From positions 2,608,708 through 2,672,707 of the forward strand of contig JABTUA010000002.1 of assembly GCA_015075635.1 (NCBI GenBank): a stretch of 64,000 bases of DNA, written 5' to 3'. This DNA comes from Polyangiaceae bacterium. Its GTDB lineage: Bacteria; Myxococcota_A; Polyangia; Polyangiales; Polyangiaceae. The position numbers were made by a program, and so were the translations under genes. The notes under the pieces are model-generated. The model was not told the DNA's origin, did no database searches, and saw only the letters and a list, made by a program, of their open reading frames with translations. Shown piece by piece: positions 43,368-54,904 of this stretch (position 1 is its first letter; every line of letters begins with the position of its first letter).

Positions 43368-44195
43368 TCACTTCTGCGGGCTGTCGAGATCCTCGGCTAG
43401 GTAGGACAGGATCACCTCGTCCAGCGACTTCTCGCCGATCAGCGGGTCGCCGAAGATGCTGCGGTTGTCGGGCGGAGGCGCGTCGCCGAAGATCGAAGCG
43501 GGGCGCGAGATCGAATAGCGGCCAGGCGGCGCGTCGCCGCCCGGCGCTGCCCGGCGGCGCATCAGGGGCGAAGGGGCGCTGAGCGGGGTTCCGAGCGGGG
43601 TCGCCGAGCGGGGGACCGCGACCCCAGCGGCCTTCGCGGCCATGGCCTCCACTGCCGAGCCGATCGAGTGCGAGGGCGGCGGCGGGGTGGGGATGCGCGG
43701 CCGTGCGGGCACCGGCACGTGCACCTGGGGTTCGGGCTCGGGCTCGGGCGGCTCGGCCTCCGCGCTGGCGATTTGCTCGCGCCACTCGGCGGGCATCGGT
43801 GTGGCGATGCGCGCCGCGACCTCCTCGGGGCTCGGCTGAGCGATCGGCGAAGAGGGCAGCTCCTCCGCTACTGCCGGGCTCGGTCGCTCCGACTTGGGCA
43901 GGGGGCCGAACGCGGCCTCGATCACGTCGTCCAGCTCGCCGGCGCGCAAGGCGACGAACATCGCCTTGTGCTGCTCCTTCATCATCCGCTTCACGGTGGC
44001 GGCCATGTCGGCGTTGCCGACGTGCTCGGAGTAGTCCGTGCGCACGCTCTTCAGGATGCGGCCGCCGTCGCCGAACAGGTGAGTGAAGATGTGCGGCCGC
44101 TTGACGCCGCTGTCCTCGGTCTGGATGTGGAAAATGCGCCCGTGGTGCCGCACGTTGTTGTTGAACCCGAGCATGGGAGGCGGGGTCTTGGACAC
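43368..44195 (-). CDS. Conserved protein with a Pro-rich, disordered C-terminal part
   Basis: A 275-residue protein from GTG 44195; the frame is open to 44252. The first ~85 residues form a folded domain (NNNVRHHGRIFHIQTEDSG, FTHLFGDGGRILKSVRTDY). A long Pro/Ala/Ser-rich region follows, with a short acidic helix at the end (IGEKSLDEVILSYLAEDLD). I cannot name the family. It follows the HD-GYP regulator by 63 bases on the same strand, so a link to that regulator is likely. Confidence 0.7.
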   Translation of the reverse strand: MSKTPPPMLGFNNNVRHHGRIFHIQTEDSGVKRPHIFTHLFGDGGRILKSVRTDYSEHVGNADMAATVKRMMKEQHKAMFVALRAGELDDVIEAAFGPLPKSERPSPAVAEELPSSPIAQPSPEEVAARIATPMPAEWREQIASAEAEPPEPEPEPQVHVPVPARPRIPTPPPPSHSIGSAVEAMAAKAAGVAVPRSATPLGTPLSAPSPLMRRRAAPGGDAPPGRYSISRPASIFGDAPPPDNRSIFGDPLIGEKSLDEVILSYLAEDLDSPQK

Positions 44196-44258
44196 GTGGG
44201 AGCTCCGACCGAACGAAAAAAGCGTATCACGGGCGGGTGCCCGGCACACCACGTTGGA

Positions 44259-46190
44259 TCAGGCGCCCTCGTCCAACCGCCGCATGCCTTCGAGCAGGAG
44301 CGCCTCGGGACTCTCGGCGATCAGCCGCTGAGGCGCCTCGAAGCTCGGATCGAAGATGAAGGTTCCCTCGCGCAGCTTGAGCATCGCGTACACGGCCTCC
44401 GCGCCGCGAGCCCCCCCGAACAGCGCGTTGAAGACGTTGCCGCCGACGAAGTGCAGCTCGCCCACGTCGTTCGCGGTCCGGAGCTTGAGCGAGCCGGTCT
44501 TTCGGCCCTGCGTCAGCACCTGCACCAGCTCCGGCAGGCCCATCTCGGCCAGCGAGCCCGAGACGCCTCCGGCCCCGGCGGTCTGCGAGCGCTCCAGGAT
44601 GGTCTTGATCTTCGCCACCAGGAGGTCGGGGCTCACCGGCTTGGTCAGGTAGTCGGTCGCGCCCGCCTCGAACGCCTTCTGCGCGTCGGAGCCGGCGGTG
44701 CGGGCCGTGAGGAACACCCAGGGCAGCTTCAGGCCCCACTGCCGCCGCCTCGCCCAGCCGAGCAACGAGACGCCGTCCATGGGCAGAAGGTCCATCTCGG
44801 CGATCACGATCTGGATGTCGCCGCGTTCGAGGAGCTGCATGGCCTGATCCGTGTTGCGCGCCGGTCGCACGTCGAAGCCCTGTTCGAGCATGCGCAGCTC
44901 GAGCACCGTCGTCTCTTCCGGATCCGGGTCGACGATCATCGCGACATGGCGCGTGGCCAAGAGCCGCGCGCGCAGGTCGTCACCCGTGATGATGAGCCGG
45001 AACAGATCCACGATGTTGGGATCGAAGACGCTGCCGCGGTAGCGCGCCAAGACGTCGCACGCCGCAGCCGGGTCGAGCAGCTGGCGGAACGGATTCTTGG
45101 GGTTCTGCGTCAGGTCCGCGTAGGTGTCCGCCACCGCCAGGAGCCGGGCGATGAGCGGGATCTCCTTGCCGTGCAGCGAGCCCGGCAGGCCGTCCCCGTC
45201 GTAGCGCTCGTACATGGTCTCGACCGCGGTCGTCACCTCGCGCGGCAGCTTCACCGCTTCCATCAGGCTGGACGGGGCGCGGTACAGCTTCGCGGCGACG
45301 GTCCGGTGCTGGTCGTATTGGGCGACGTTGAAGGCGGTGAGGTGATACTCGGTCACCTTGCCCAGATCGTGCAGGTAGCCCGCGATCGAGGCGCTCACGC
45401 GCTCGGCGTCGGGCAGCCCGATGCGTTCGGTGATCTTGCGCATCAGGCGGGCGACGTAGGCGGAGTGCCCGCGCATGTCGGCCCGCGTGCTCTCGAGCAG
45501 GGAGATCAGCACGTTGAGCGTCTCCATGTACGAGGTCGTGGAGACGGACTCCGCGCCCACCCCGAACGTGCCGCCCCGGAGGTCGTGGCCGGAGAGGATG
45601 CGCTCGCGTCCGGGGCGCTCCGCAGACAGGGCCGCGGCCAGGGTCTCGGGGCTGACCAGGTTCCGCTCGTACACGTCGAGCATGCTGGCGAACTGCGCCT
45701 GCGCCTGACGGTCGAGCACGGCGAAGGCGTGGATGTCGCCGCTGTACGCCTTGGCGATCGCGGCCTTCACCGCCCGCGGCCGGCCCACGAACGCCCGCAC
45801 GGTCTTCACTCCGGAGGCGATCTGCGCCTCCTGGAGGGCCTCGGCGTTGTCCGGATCCGCCGTGACCACGGATAGCACGCTCGCCTGGGCGTCGAACAGG
45901 ACCGGGAAGATCTGGTGCTGCTCGGCCAGGCGCTTCGGCACCTTCTCGACGGCGAACCGATCGACCTCGGCCTTGGACAGCTTCTCGGTCGAGACGAAGC
46001 GGGTGCGGTGGAGGTTGGCCAGGTACTTGAGCAGCGAGACCTCGTCGAGCGCACGCAGCTCGAGCAGACACTCCTCGACGCGCTCCCCGGTCCGTTGCAC
46101 GAACGAGATGGACGCCTCCTGCTGCTCGCGGGTGATGAGGCCGTCGGCCACCATCCGCTCGACAAGTCGCAGGCCGGCTGCGGGGTTCAT
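44259..46190 (-). CDS. GspE-N / HD-GYP / receiver / PATAN multi-domain regulator
   Basis: A 643-residue cytoplasmic protein from ATG 46190 with four parts. Residues ~1-150 resemble the type II secretion GspE N-terminal domain (ISFVQRTGERVEECLLELRALDE). Residues ~215-395 are HD-GYP-like, with HDLGKVTEYH but an altered ERYDGDGLPG in place of HHExxDGxGYP. Residues ~415-530 are a receiver domain (VFLTARTAGSDAQKAFEAGATDYLTKP). Residues ~540-643 are a PATAN/DUF4388 domain (GLPELVQVLTQGRKTGSLKL). Cyclic-di-GMP binding or breakdown linked to secretion or motility is plausible. Confidence 0.85.
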   Translation of the reverse strand: MNPAAGLRLVERMVADGLITREQQEASISFVQRTGERVEECLLELRALDEVSLLKYLANLHRTRFVSTEKLSKAEVDRFAVEKVPKRLAEQHQIFPVLFDAQASVLSVVTADPDNAEALQEAQIASGVKTVRAFVGRPRAVKAAIAKAYSGDIHAFAVLDRQAQAQFASMLDVYERNLVSPETLAAALSAERPGRERILSGHDLRGGTFGVGAESVSTTSYMETLNVLISLLESTRADMRGHSAYVARLMRKITERIGLPDAERVSASIAGYLHDLGKVTEYHLTAFNVAQYDQHRTVAAKLYRAPSSLMEAVKLPREVTTAVETMYERYDGDGLPGSLHGKEIPLIARLLAVADTYADLTQNPKNPFRQLLDPAAACDVLARYRGSVFDPNIVDLFRLIITGDDLRARLLATRHVAMIVDPDPEETTVLELRMLEQGFDVRPARNTDQAMQLLERGDIQIVIAEMDLLPMDGVSLLGWARRRQWGLKLPWVFLTARTAGSDAQKAFEAGATDYLTKPVSPDLLVAKIKTILERSQTAGAGGVSGSLAEMGLPELVQVLTQGRKTGSLKLRTANDVGELHFVGGNVFNALFGGARGAEAVYAMLKLREGTFIFDPSFEAPQRLIAESPEALLLEGMRRLDEGA

Positions 46191-46344
46191 GAAGCGCGCT
46201 TCGACAGGGGAGGAATGAGGAGTATAGCGGACCGGGCGCTCCCCGGGTCCCTCGCCCGCGGCGGGGCGGGCGGGCAAAAGGCCCCGGATCCCCGCCCCCG
46301 GCCGCTGGCCGGAAGCCGGCGAAAAAGCCCATCCGAGCGTCGGC

Positions 46345-46373
46345 TTGACGGACTAGACGGCCGAAGCTAGTAA
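46345..46373 (+). promoter_or_regulatory. Promoter of rplM-rpsI-argC
   Basis: TTGACG and TAGTAA lie 17 bases apart, with the ATG of rplM 53 bases further on and an AGGAA ribosome-binding site in between. The ~100 bases before it contain no gene. Confidence 0.6.
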
Positions 46374-46426
46374 TGCCGCCCCTTTCCAGAGCGGGCAGTC
46401 GCTCGCCAGCACAGGAACTCTCTGTC

Positions 46427-46873
46427 ATGCGCCAGACGAAGCGGACGTATTCGGCAAAGCCTGCCGAAGCGCAAGCCACCCGCAAGTGGTGGGTCATCGA
46501 CGCCAAAGGACAACCTCTCGGCCGCCTCGCGAGCCGGGTCGCCACCGTCCTCTCGGGCAAGCACAAGCCGACCTACACGCGGCACATCGACACCGGCGAC
46601 TTCGTCATCGTGGTGAACGCGGGCGAAGTGAAGCTCACGGGCAACAAGGCGACGACCAAGCTCTACCACCGCTACAGCGGTCACCCGGGCGGGCTGCGCA
46701 GCCGGACGTTCGCGATCGTCAAGGAGTCTCACCCGGAGCTGCCGGTCACCAAAGCGGTGAAGGGCATGCTGCCGAAGAACGTGCTCGGGCGCGAAATGCT
46801 CGCCAAGCTCAAGGTGTACGCCGGTGCCGAGCACCCGCACAAGGCGCAGAAGCCCGACGCCCTCGCGCTCTGA
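46427..46873 (+). CDS. rplM: 50S ribosomal protein L13
   Basis: A 148-residue L13 protein: RKWWVIDAKGQPLGRLAS at the start, YHRYSGHPGGLRSRTF and the C-terminal signature VKGMLPKNVLGREMLAKLKVY. ATG 46427 follows an AGGAA site. It is first in a block with rpsI 15 bases downstream, the usual order for these two genes. Confidence 0.98.
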   Translation: MRQTKRTYSAKPAEAQATRKWWVIDAKGQPLGRLASRVATVLSGKHKPTYTRHIDTGDFVIVVNAGEVKLTGNKATTKLYHRYSGHPGGLRSRTFAIVKESHPELPVTKAVKGMLPKNVLGREMLAKLKVYAGAEHPHKAQKPDALAL

Positions 46874-46888
46874 TGAAAGATCCGAACA

Positions 46889-47284
46889 ATGGCTGAAACG
46901 ACTTCCATCTACGCCACTGGCAAGCGCAAGACCGCGGTCGCTCGCGTCTGGGTCAAGCCCGGCACCGGGCAGATCAGCATCAACGGCGGTCCCGGCGACG
47001 AGTACTTCGAGCGCGAGACCAGCCGCATGATCATGCGCCAGAGCCTCGAGCTGCTCGAGCTCACCGACAAATACGACGTGGCCGCGACCGTCTGCGGCGG
47101 CGGCCACAGCGCCCAGGCCGAGGCCATGCGCCACGGCATCGCGCGCGCCCTGACCTCGGAGGATCCGGAGCGCCGCAAGTCGCTCAAGCGCGCCGGCTTC
47201 CTCACCCGCGACTCCCGCAAGAAGGAGCGCAAGAAGTACGGTCAGGCGGGCGCCCGCAAGCGCTTCCAGTACAGCAAGCGTTGA
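46889..47284 (+). CDS. rpsI: 30S ribosomal protein S9
   Basis: A 131-residue S9 protein with the opening YATGKRKTAVARVWVKPGTG and the end KYGQAGARKRFQYSKR, whose Arg reaches the decoding site. The middle VCGGGHSAQAEAMRHGIARAL is typical. Its stop overlaps the argC start codon (TTGA). Confidence 0.98.
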   Translation: MAETTSIYATGKRKTAVARVWVKPGTGQISINGGPGDEYFERETSRMIMRQSLELLELTDKYDVAATVCGGGHSAQAEAMRHGIARALTSEDPERRKSLKRAGFLTRDSRKKERKKYGQAGARKRFQYSKR

Positions 47285-48342
47285 CCTCCCTCCGAGCGGG
47301 CATCGTCGGCGCCAGCGGCTACACCGGCGCCGAGCTCGTGCGGCTCGTCAGCGGGCACCCGAAGCTCGAGCTCGCCTACGTCGGCGCGCGCGAGAAGGCG
47401 GGGCAGCGTCTGGGGGACGTGTTGCCCCCCTGCGAAGGAGTGCCAGGCCTGGGCGACCGCGTGCTGGAGGGCTTCGAGCCCGCTCGCGCCGCGGAGCTCG
47501 GGAGCCGACTCGACGTCGCCTTCACCGCCTTGCCGCACGCCGCCAGCGCCCGCGCCGGGAAGGCGCTCCTCGAGGCGGGCATTCGCGTCGTGGACCTGTC
47601 GGCAGACTTTCGGCTGAAGAGCGCCGAGAGCTACGCGGCCTGGTACGGCGAGCACCCGGCGGTGGAGCTCTTGCCGGAGGCCGTCTACGGGCTGCCGGAG
47701 CTCCATCGGGACGAGCTCCGGGGCGCGCGCCTGATCGCGGCGCCCGGCTGCTATCCAACCAGCAGCATCCTGCCGCTGGCACCGCTGCTCTCGGCCTCGC
47801 TGGTGGAGCCGGACGGCATCGTCGTGGACAGCAAGAGCGGGGTGAGCGGCGCGGGGCGGAGCGCCAGCGCCGGGACGCACTTTCCCGAGACCGCAGAGGG
47901 GCTTCGACCCTACAAGGTCGCCGGGACACACCGCCACGTCCCCGAGATCGAGCAGGAGCTGTCGCGGAGCGCCGGGCGCGCGCTCCACGTGGTCTTCACC
48001 CCCCACCTGGCGCCCTTCACGCGCGGCATCCTCACCACGGCGTACGCGCGGGCGAAGCCGGGGACCACGGCCGAGGCGTGCCGCGACGCCGCGCGCGAGG
48101 CGTACCGCGAAGGCTTGGTCAGCGTGCTGCCGGAGGGCCGCCTGCCCGACACGCTCTGGGTCCGCGGTTCGGCGCGCGCGTTCGTCGCCTACGCGCTCGA
48201 CGAGCGCGTGGGCACGCTGGTGGCCATGTGCGCCATCGACAACCTGGCAAAGGGAGCCTCGGCGCAGGCCATCCAGGCCCTCAACGTGTGCTTGGGCCTG
48301 CCGGACGCGCTGGGGCTGCCCCTGCTCGGTACATTTCCTTGA
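47281..48342 (+). CDS. argC: N-acetyl-gamma-glutamyl-phosphate reductase
   Basis: A 353-residue ArgC, third step of arginine synthesis: NADPH-dependent reduction of N-acetylglutamyl phosphate. It has the dinucleotide motif GIVGASGYTGAELVRL, the active-site Cys in AAPGCYPTSSILPL and the catalytic His in VAGTHRHVPEIEQEL. TTG 47281 overlaps the rpsI stop. The order rplM-rpsI-argC recurs in related proteobacteria-like groups. Confidence 0.97.
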   Translation: MTSLRAGIVGASGYTGAELVRLVSGHPKLELAYVGAREKAGQRLGDVLPPCEGVPGLGDRVLEGFEPARAAELGSRLDVAFTALPHAASARAGKALLEAGIRVVDLSADFRLKSAESYAAWYGEHPAVELLPEAVYGLPELHRDELRGARLIAAPGCYPTSSILPLAPLLSASLVEPDGIVVDSKSGVSGAGRSASAGTHFPETAEGLRPYKVAGTHRHVPEIEQELSRSAGRALHVVFTPHLAPFTRGILTTAYARAKPGTTAEACRDAAREAYREGLVSVLPEGRLPDTLWVRGSARAFVAYALDERVGTLVAMCAIDNLAKGASAQAIQALNVCLGLPDALGLPLLGTFP

Positions 48343-48346
48343 AGTG

Positions 48347-49132
48347 CTACGGGCACCGCGCGCCGCCCTGGTGCACGGTGATCGTCGTCAAGCCGAGCGA
48401 ACCGTCCAGGGTCACGTAGTGCGGCTTCAGCGCGACGAACCAGTCCACGTGCTTGCCCACGATGGCGCCCCCGGTGTCGTCCGCACTGAAACATCCGTCG
48501 TGGACGAAGCTTCCCCAAGGCGTCTCCCCCGGCACGCTGACCCCGTCGAGCTCGGGGACGTAGACCTTCTGGCCGTAAGGGATCTCGGCCTTGTCCACCG
48601 CGAACGAGCGGAACGGCACCAAGGCCTTGCCCTGAACGCCGTAGCCCCAAGGGTGCTGGGCATCCGCCACCAGATAGCAGGGCGAGGTCGGACAGTTGCA
48701 GCTGCCGTCGTAGTTCAGAATGCGTCCGTCGGAGAGACGACCGGTGCCTTCGAGCTTCAGCGACGCGGCAAACTTCGCTGCTACCGTCGCCAAGAGCTTG
48801 CAGCTCTTGTCGTAGAGATTGGTGTCCTTGGCGCCGCTGAACTCTTCCTCGGTGGTGACCCAGTAGTAGGTCAGCTGGAACGCCCCGAGCAGCGCGCCCG
48901 GCGGTGGCAGCGCTCCGTCTGGTCCCGCGTCCGACTGAGCCCCGGCCGTGCCGCCCGAACCCGAAGCGCCGCCGCTCGCGCTCCCCGCGACACCAGCACT
49001 GCCGCCGGACGCGACACCAGCGCCGCCGCCCGAGCCGCCGCCACTCTGGGCGGAGCCGCCCGAGTCGTCCGAGCCGCACGCTGCGATGGCGAGCAGCGCG
49101 GCCAGCGGCGAGAGCCACAGCTTCCGAGACAT
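48347..49132 (-). CDS. Lipoprotein with a 3D (MltA-like) domain
   Basis: A 261-residue protein with a lipobox (LLAIAACGSD) and a ~45-residue Gly/Ser tether. The C-terminal half contains the 3D domain motif HDGCFSADDTGGAIVGKHVDWFV, in which the conserved Asp residues form the double-psi barrel site of MltA/YocH-type proteins. It may bind or cleave peptidoglycan. ATG 49132 is preferred because it starts the signal peptide; 49150 is an alternative. Confidence 0.82.
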   Translation of the reverse strand: MSRKLWLSPLAALLAIAACGSDDSGGSAQSGGGSGGGAGVASGGSAGVAGSASGGASGSGGTAGAQSDAGPDGALPPPGALLGAFQLTYYWVTTEEEFSGAKDTNLYDKSCKLLATVAAKFAASLKLEGTGRLSDGRILNYDGSCNCPTSPCYLVADAQHPWGYGVQGKALVPFRSFAVDKAEIPYGQKVYVPELDGVSVPGETPWGSFVHDGCFSADDTGGAIVGKHVDWFVALKPHYVTLDGSLGLTTITVHQGGARCP

Positions 49133-49215
49133 CGCCCGAGCGTAGCTCATTTCGGCGCACGCGAGCCGACCCCATTGACGGGGCGAGAGCCGGCGCGCTT
49201 TGCTCCCGAGTCCTG

Positions 49216-50025
49216 ATGTCGAAGCGCGCGCGCGTCGTGGTCGTCGGGCTGGTGCTCGCCACAGGCGCCCCCGCACGCGCGCAGGTGCCCGCACCGGACA
49301 CCCCTCCGCCTTCGCCCCCCGCTCCACCGGCCGCCGCCCCGCCGGCGCAGCCGCACGCGCCACCGCCCTCCCCTCCGCCGGGCTACGCGCCGGCGCCGGG
49401 CTACTACTACCCGGCCGCGCCGCCGCCACCGCCGCTGCCACCGCCGGACGCCCGGAACCGCGGCGCACACGAGCACGACGGCTTCTTCTTGCGCATGGGG
49501 CTCGGCTTCTCTTCGATGCTGACCAAGACCGAGGGAACGCTGGGCCAGACCCAGGCTGGCGGCGATCTCAGCGGCAGCGGCGGCGCGCTCGAGCTGCTCA
49601 TCGGCGGGACTCCGGCCCGCGGCTTCGTGCTGGGCGGCGGGCTCGTCGCGCACACCTGGATGAACCCGAGCTACCAGGTCGGGGGAAGCTCGGAGCGGCT
49701 CGACGACACGGAGCTCGGGCTCTCGTTCCTGGCGCTGTTCGCCCAGCTCTACTTCGACGCAGAAGGCGGCGCCTACGTGCAGGCGCTGGTGGCGGCGGCG
49801 GAGGAGACCTATCGCTACGAGGTGGCCGGGGACAAACGCGAGACCGAGCTCGGCGGCGGCGGCTTCGCAATCGGCGGCGGCTACGACTTCTGGGTGGGCG
49901 ATCAGTGGAGCCTGGGGCCCGAGCTCAGGCTGAGCTGGGCGAGCGTGAAGCACGAGAGCGAAGGCGCCGTGACCCGGCACAAGACCACGGCGCTGACGCT
50001 GTCGTTCACGGCGACCCTGCACTGA
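49216..50025 (+). CDS. Outer-membrane beta-barrel protein with a Pro-rich N-terminus
   Basis: A 269-residue protein with a signal peptide (VVVVGLVLATGAPARA), then ~70 residues that are very rich in Pro and Tyr (APGYYYPAAPPPPPLPPPD). A small barrel of about eight strands follows (FFLRMGLGFSSMLTKTEG to TTALTLSFTATLH). The Pro-rich part may cross the periplasm or bind peptidoglycan. The family is not identified. It sits between the 3D-domain lipoprotein (divergent) and uvrB. Confidence 0.72.
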   Translation: MSKRARVVVVGLVLATGAPARAQVPAPDTPPPSPPAPPAAAPPAQPHAPPPSPPPGYAPAPGYYYPAAPPPPPLPPPDARNRGAHEHDGFFLRMGLGFSSMLTKTEGTLGQTQAGGDLSGSGGALELLIGGTPARGFVLGGGLVAHTWMNPSYQVGGSSERLDDTELGLSFLALFAQLYFDAEGGAYVQALVAAAEETYRYEVAGDKRETELGGGGFAIGGGYDFWVGDQWSLGPELRLSWASVKHESEGAVTRHKTTALTLSFTATLH

Positions 50026-50107
50026 TCGACAAACTGCCCTTTCGCGCGGCTTGTCGCGGCAAGAGTTGAAAAGAGCGGCACGCCGCCGGATGATGCAAGG
50101 CTCTTCG

Positions 50108-52231
<2,124 letters not shown>

Positions 52232-52291
52232 CGGCCCCGTGGGCGCCCCCGTCGGGACTCCCGAGGGTCGGCGCGGCGCAAGTCTCCGAGC

Positions 52292-52735
52292 TCAGGGCGC
52301 CTGGCAGAAGGTGTTGATCTGGTTCACCAGGTCGTCCTCCTGCTTCACGATCTTGTCGAACTCTTTCTGAGCGGAGTCGGCCTGCTCCGGGTTCTTCGTC
52401 TCGATCGCGGTGGCCACCTGGCGCGCGGTGCTCGCCGCCTTGGTGCACATTTCCTTGTAGTTCGCGGCGTGCGCCTTGAGCTCCGGCGTGGAGACATCGA
52501 GCGCGGACACGTCTTTGGCGAGCTGGTCGTAGAGCTCGCCCAGCTTCTTCATGGAGGAGATGACCTGCGCGTCGTCGCCGCTCTTTGACGCGGAGTTCTG
52601 CTCGATCTCCTTGATGGCGGTGTTCACCTTCTCGATGAAGGCGTTGCACTCCTTCGTCTTCTTGAACTTCCCGCAGCCGGGCAGCAAGAGCGCGGCCGAG
52701 ACGGCGAAGGCGGCGAGGACGAAACGCTGGCGCAT
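52292..52735 (-). CDS. Small helical lipoprotein
   Basis: A 147-residue protein with a strong AAGGAGTG ribosome-binding site before ATG 52735 and a lipobox (ALLLPGCGK). The mature part is almost all amphipathic helix (VNTAIKEIEQNSASKSGDD, then RQVATAIETKNPEQADSAQ), with two further Cys near the ends (KECNAF, NTFCQAP) that could form one disulfide. Function is unknown; a helical-bundle fold is likely. Confidence 0.75.
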   Translation of the reverse strand: MRQRFVLAAFAVSAALLLPGCGKFKKTKECNAFIEKVNTAIKEIEQNSASKSGDDAQVISSMKKLGELYDQLAKDVSALDVSTPELKAHAANYKEMCTKAASTARQVATAIETKNPEQADSAQKEFDKIVKQEDDLVNQINTFCQAP

Positions 52736-52831
52736 GAACACTCCTTCCGCCCCCCTCATACCTTGCCCATCGCCGCCCGGGCTAGAGCCGTTTTGCACGG
52801 ACACGGCTTTTCGTGCCCGCGCCATGGGCTT

Positions 52832-53914
52832 TTAGAGCAAATCCGTCCGGCCACGCGCCTTCAGCGCATCGACCACCTTCCGCACGTCCTGCGCCTGCTC
52901 GCGCGGAATGACGAGGAGCGCATCGTCCGTCTCGATCACGCACAGCCCCTCGACGCCGACCAAGGCGATGACGCGACGCCCGCCCTCGGTGCGCAGGTCG
53001 CGCACCAGGTTGCCGCGGGCGTCGGCGAGCACGGCGTCGGCCGGCGCCGCGTTCGCGAGCTCGTCTTTGTCCGCAAGCTCCCAGGCGCTCTGCCAGCTGC
53101 CGAGGTCACTCCAGCCGAAGCTCGCGGGAACGACCGCGAGATCCTCGGCCTTTTCCATCACGGCGTAGTCGATGCTCACGGACGGGAATGACCCGAACGC
53201 CTGCGCGGTCGTCGCGCCGCGCTCCGACTCCGGCACCGCAGCGAGCTCGTCGAGCGCGCGCCCGAGCTCCGGTAAGTACCGGCGTATCGCGCCCGCCATG
53301 ACGTCGGCGCGGAAGAAGAACATCCCGCTGTTCCAGTAGTGGCGCCCGCTCGCCAGGTACTGCTCGGCGCGCGCGCGATCCGGCTTCTCGACGAAGCGGG
53401 CCACGCGGAGCGCACCGCCGCCCCGCGCCTCGCCGGCCTCGACGTAGCCGTAGCCCGTCTCCGGGCGCGAAGGGGTCAAGCCGATGGTCGTGATGGCGCC
53501 GGTTCGAGCCGTCTCGACGGCGGCGGAGAGGGCGCGGCGGTAGGCATCCGGCTCACCGATGTGTTGGTCGCTCGGCAGCACCATGACGACCGCTTCGGGG
53601 TCGCGCGCGAGGATCTCCCAGGTTGCCCAGGCGATGCACGGAGCCGTGTTCCGCGCGACCGGCTCGCCGAGGAACGAGGCCTCGGAGAGCCACGGCAGGA
53701 GCGCGCGCGTCGCCTCCAAGAGGTGCACCCCGGTCGCGATCAGCGTGCGCTCTGCCGGGCACAAGGGCTCGATGCGCCGGACCGTCGCCGCGAGCAGACA
53801 CTCCGGCTCGGGCCCGATGGCGAGAAGTTGCTTCGGAAGGAGCTTGCGGGAGGCGGGCCAGAACCGCGTCCCGCTGCCGCCGGCGAGGATCACGCTGAAG
53901 AGGTGGGGGTCCAT
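52832..53914 (-). CDS. Mannose-1-phosphate guanylyltransferase
   Basis: A 360-residue GDP-mannose pyrophosphorylase of the ManC N-terminal type, making GDP-mannose from mannose-1-phosphate and GTP. It has the signature ILAGGSGTRFWPASR, then EPVARNTAPCIAWA, VLPSDQHIG, TGYGYVEAG and RFVEKPD, and ends with a short beta-helix segment. It lacks the phosphomannose isomerase domain of bifunctional ManC. It follows uppP by nine bases, a pairing that fits envelope or capsule polysaccharide supply. Confidence 0.93.
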   Translation of the reverse strand: MDPHLFSVILAGGSGTRFWPASRKLLPKQLLAIGPEPECLLAATVRRIEPLCPAERTLIATGVHLLEATRALLPWLSEASFLGEPVARNTAPCIAWATWEILARDPEAVVMVLPSDQHIGEPDAYRRALSAAVETARTGAITTIGLTPSRPETGYGYVEAGEARGGGALRVARFVEKPDRARAEQYLASGRHYWNSGMFFFRADVMAGAIRRYLPELGRALDELAAVPESERGATTAQAFGSFPSVSIDYAVMEKAEDLAVVPASFGWSDLGSWQSAWELADKDELANAAPADAVLADARGNLVRDLRTEGGRRVIALVGVEGLCVIETDDALLVIPREQAQDVRKVVDALKARGRTDLL

Positions 53915-53923
53915 GGCGCAGGC

Positions 53924-54781
53924 TCAATTATCACGGTTTGCCGCGCTGGACACCGCGGCGGGCGCAGGCGCCGGAGGGGCGTCGCGTACGAACCCGAGCG
54001 TCACCAGCGCGAGCGGCAGCACCCAGGCCGCGAACCAGGCGAAGTGCCCGCGCATCACCACGCGCCGGAGCACGAGGAGCGCCCCTACGCCCACCACCAA
54101 CGAGACCGTCGCGCCGATGGCAGCGGGCAAGAGCGCCTCGCTGGTGCCGCGCAGATGGCGGGCCTCCAGGCCGATGGCGCCCGCGACCGCCGGAAGCGAC
54201 ATCAACATGCTGAGCTCGAAGGCGCGGTCGGGCCGCACCTTGAACCAGAGCGCCGCAGCGATGGTGGAGCCGCTGCGCGAGAGCCCGGGCAACACGGCGA
54301 GCCCCTGGAGCACGCCGATGACCAGCGCCCCGACCAGGCTGGGCACCTCGCGATCCCCGACGCGTACGAAGCGCGTGGACAGGAGCACCGCGGCGGTGCC
54401 GAGGAACCCGAGCCCGATGGCGACGGAGGAGTGAGTCCAACGCTCCACGGCGTCACGGAACAGGAGGCCGATGACCGCGGTAGGAAGAGAAGCCACGATC
54501 ACCACCAAGGCATCGCGTCCGCCGCTCGTGGACGAGAACCGAGACGGCTTCGCGAGCGATAGCGTCCCTTCCTTCAGCGCCGGGACCACTCTGCCCCTGA
54601 GCACGATCAGCGTCGCCAGGAACGTCCCGGCGTGCAGCATCACGTTCAGAGTCAGGCCACCCTGCTCCAGCCCGAGCACCAGCTGGGCGAGCGCCAGATG
54701 TCCGTCGCTCGAGATCGGCAGGAACTCGGTGATGCCTTGGATCACGCCGAGCAGGATGGAGCTGGACACAGGTGCGTCCAT
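53924..54781 (-). CDS. uppP: Undecaprenyl-diphosphate phosphatase
   Basis: A 285-residue UppP/BacA membrane protein that recycles the undecaprenyl lipid carrier. Both catalytic motifs are present: QGITE in IQGITEFLPISSDGHLA and PGLSRSGSTIAAAL. The common SS(S/T)GH version of the first motif reads SSDGH here. About eight hydrophobic helices are seen. The last ~20 residues are Pro/Ala-rich. It is co-directional with the guanylyltransferase gene. Confidence 0.94.
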   Translation of the reverse strand: MDAPVSSSILLGVIQGITEFLPISSDGHLALAQLVLGLEQGGLTLNVMLHAGTFLATLIVLRGRVVPALKEGTLSLAKPSRFSSTSGGRDALVVIVASLPTAVIGLLFRDAVERWTHSSVAIGLGFLGTAAVLLSTRFVRVGDREVPSLVGALVIGVLQGLAVLPGLSRSGSTIAAALWFKVRPDRAFELSMLMSLPAVAGAIGLEARHLRGTSEALLPAAIGATVSLVVGVGALLVLRRVVMRGHFAWFAAWVLPLALVTLGFVRDAPPAPAPAAVSSAANRDN

Positions 54782-54904
54782 GAGGTGCGCGGGTTCTACA
54801 GTGTCCTCGACATTTTGCGCAACCTTCTCGCGCTGGCGGCCGAACTGTCTTGCGCTATGTTGCCCGCCGCTTCGGGGGCTGACACATCGTCAACGGGTGC
54901 TGAC

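Noticed and set aside
50026..50107. SOS (LexA) operator before uvrB
   Set aside because: No palindrome of the CTGT-N8-ACAG or GAAC-N4-GTTC type is visible in the short leader.
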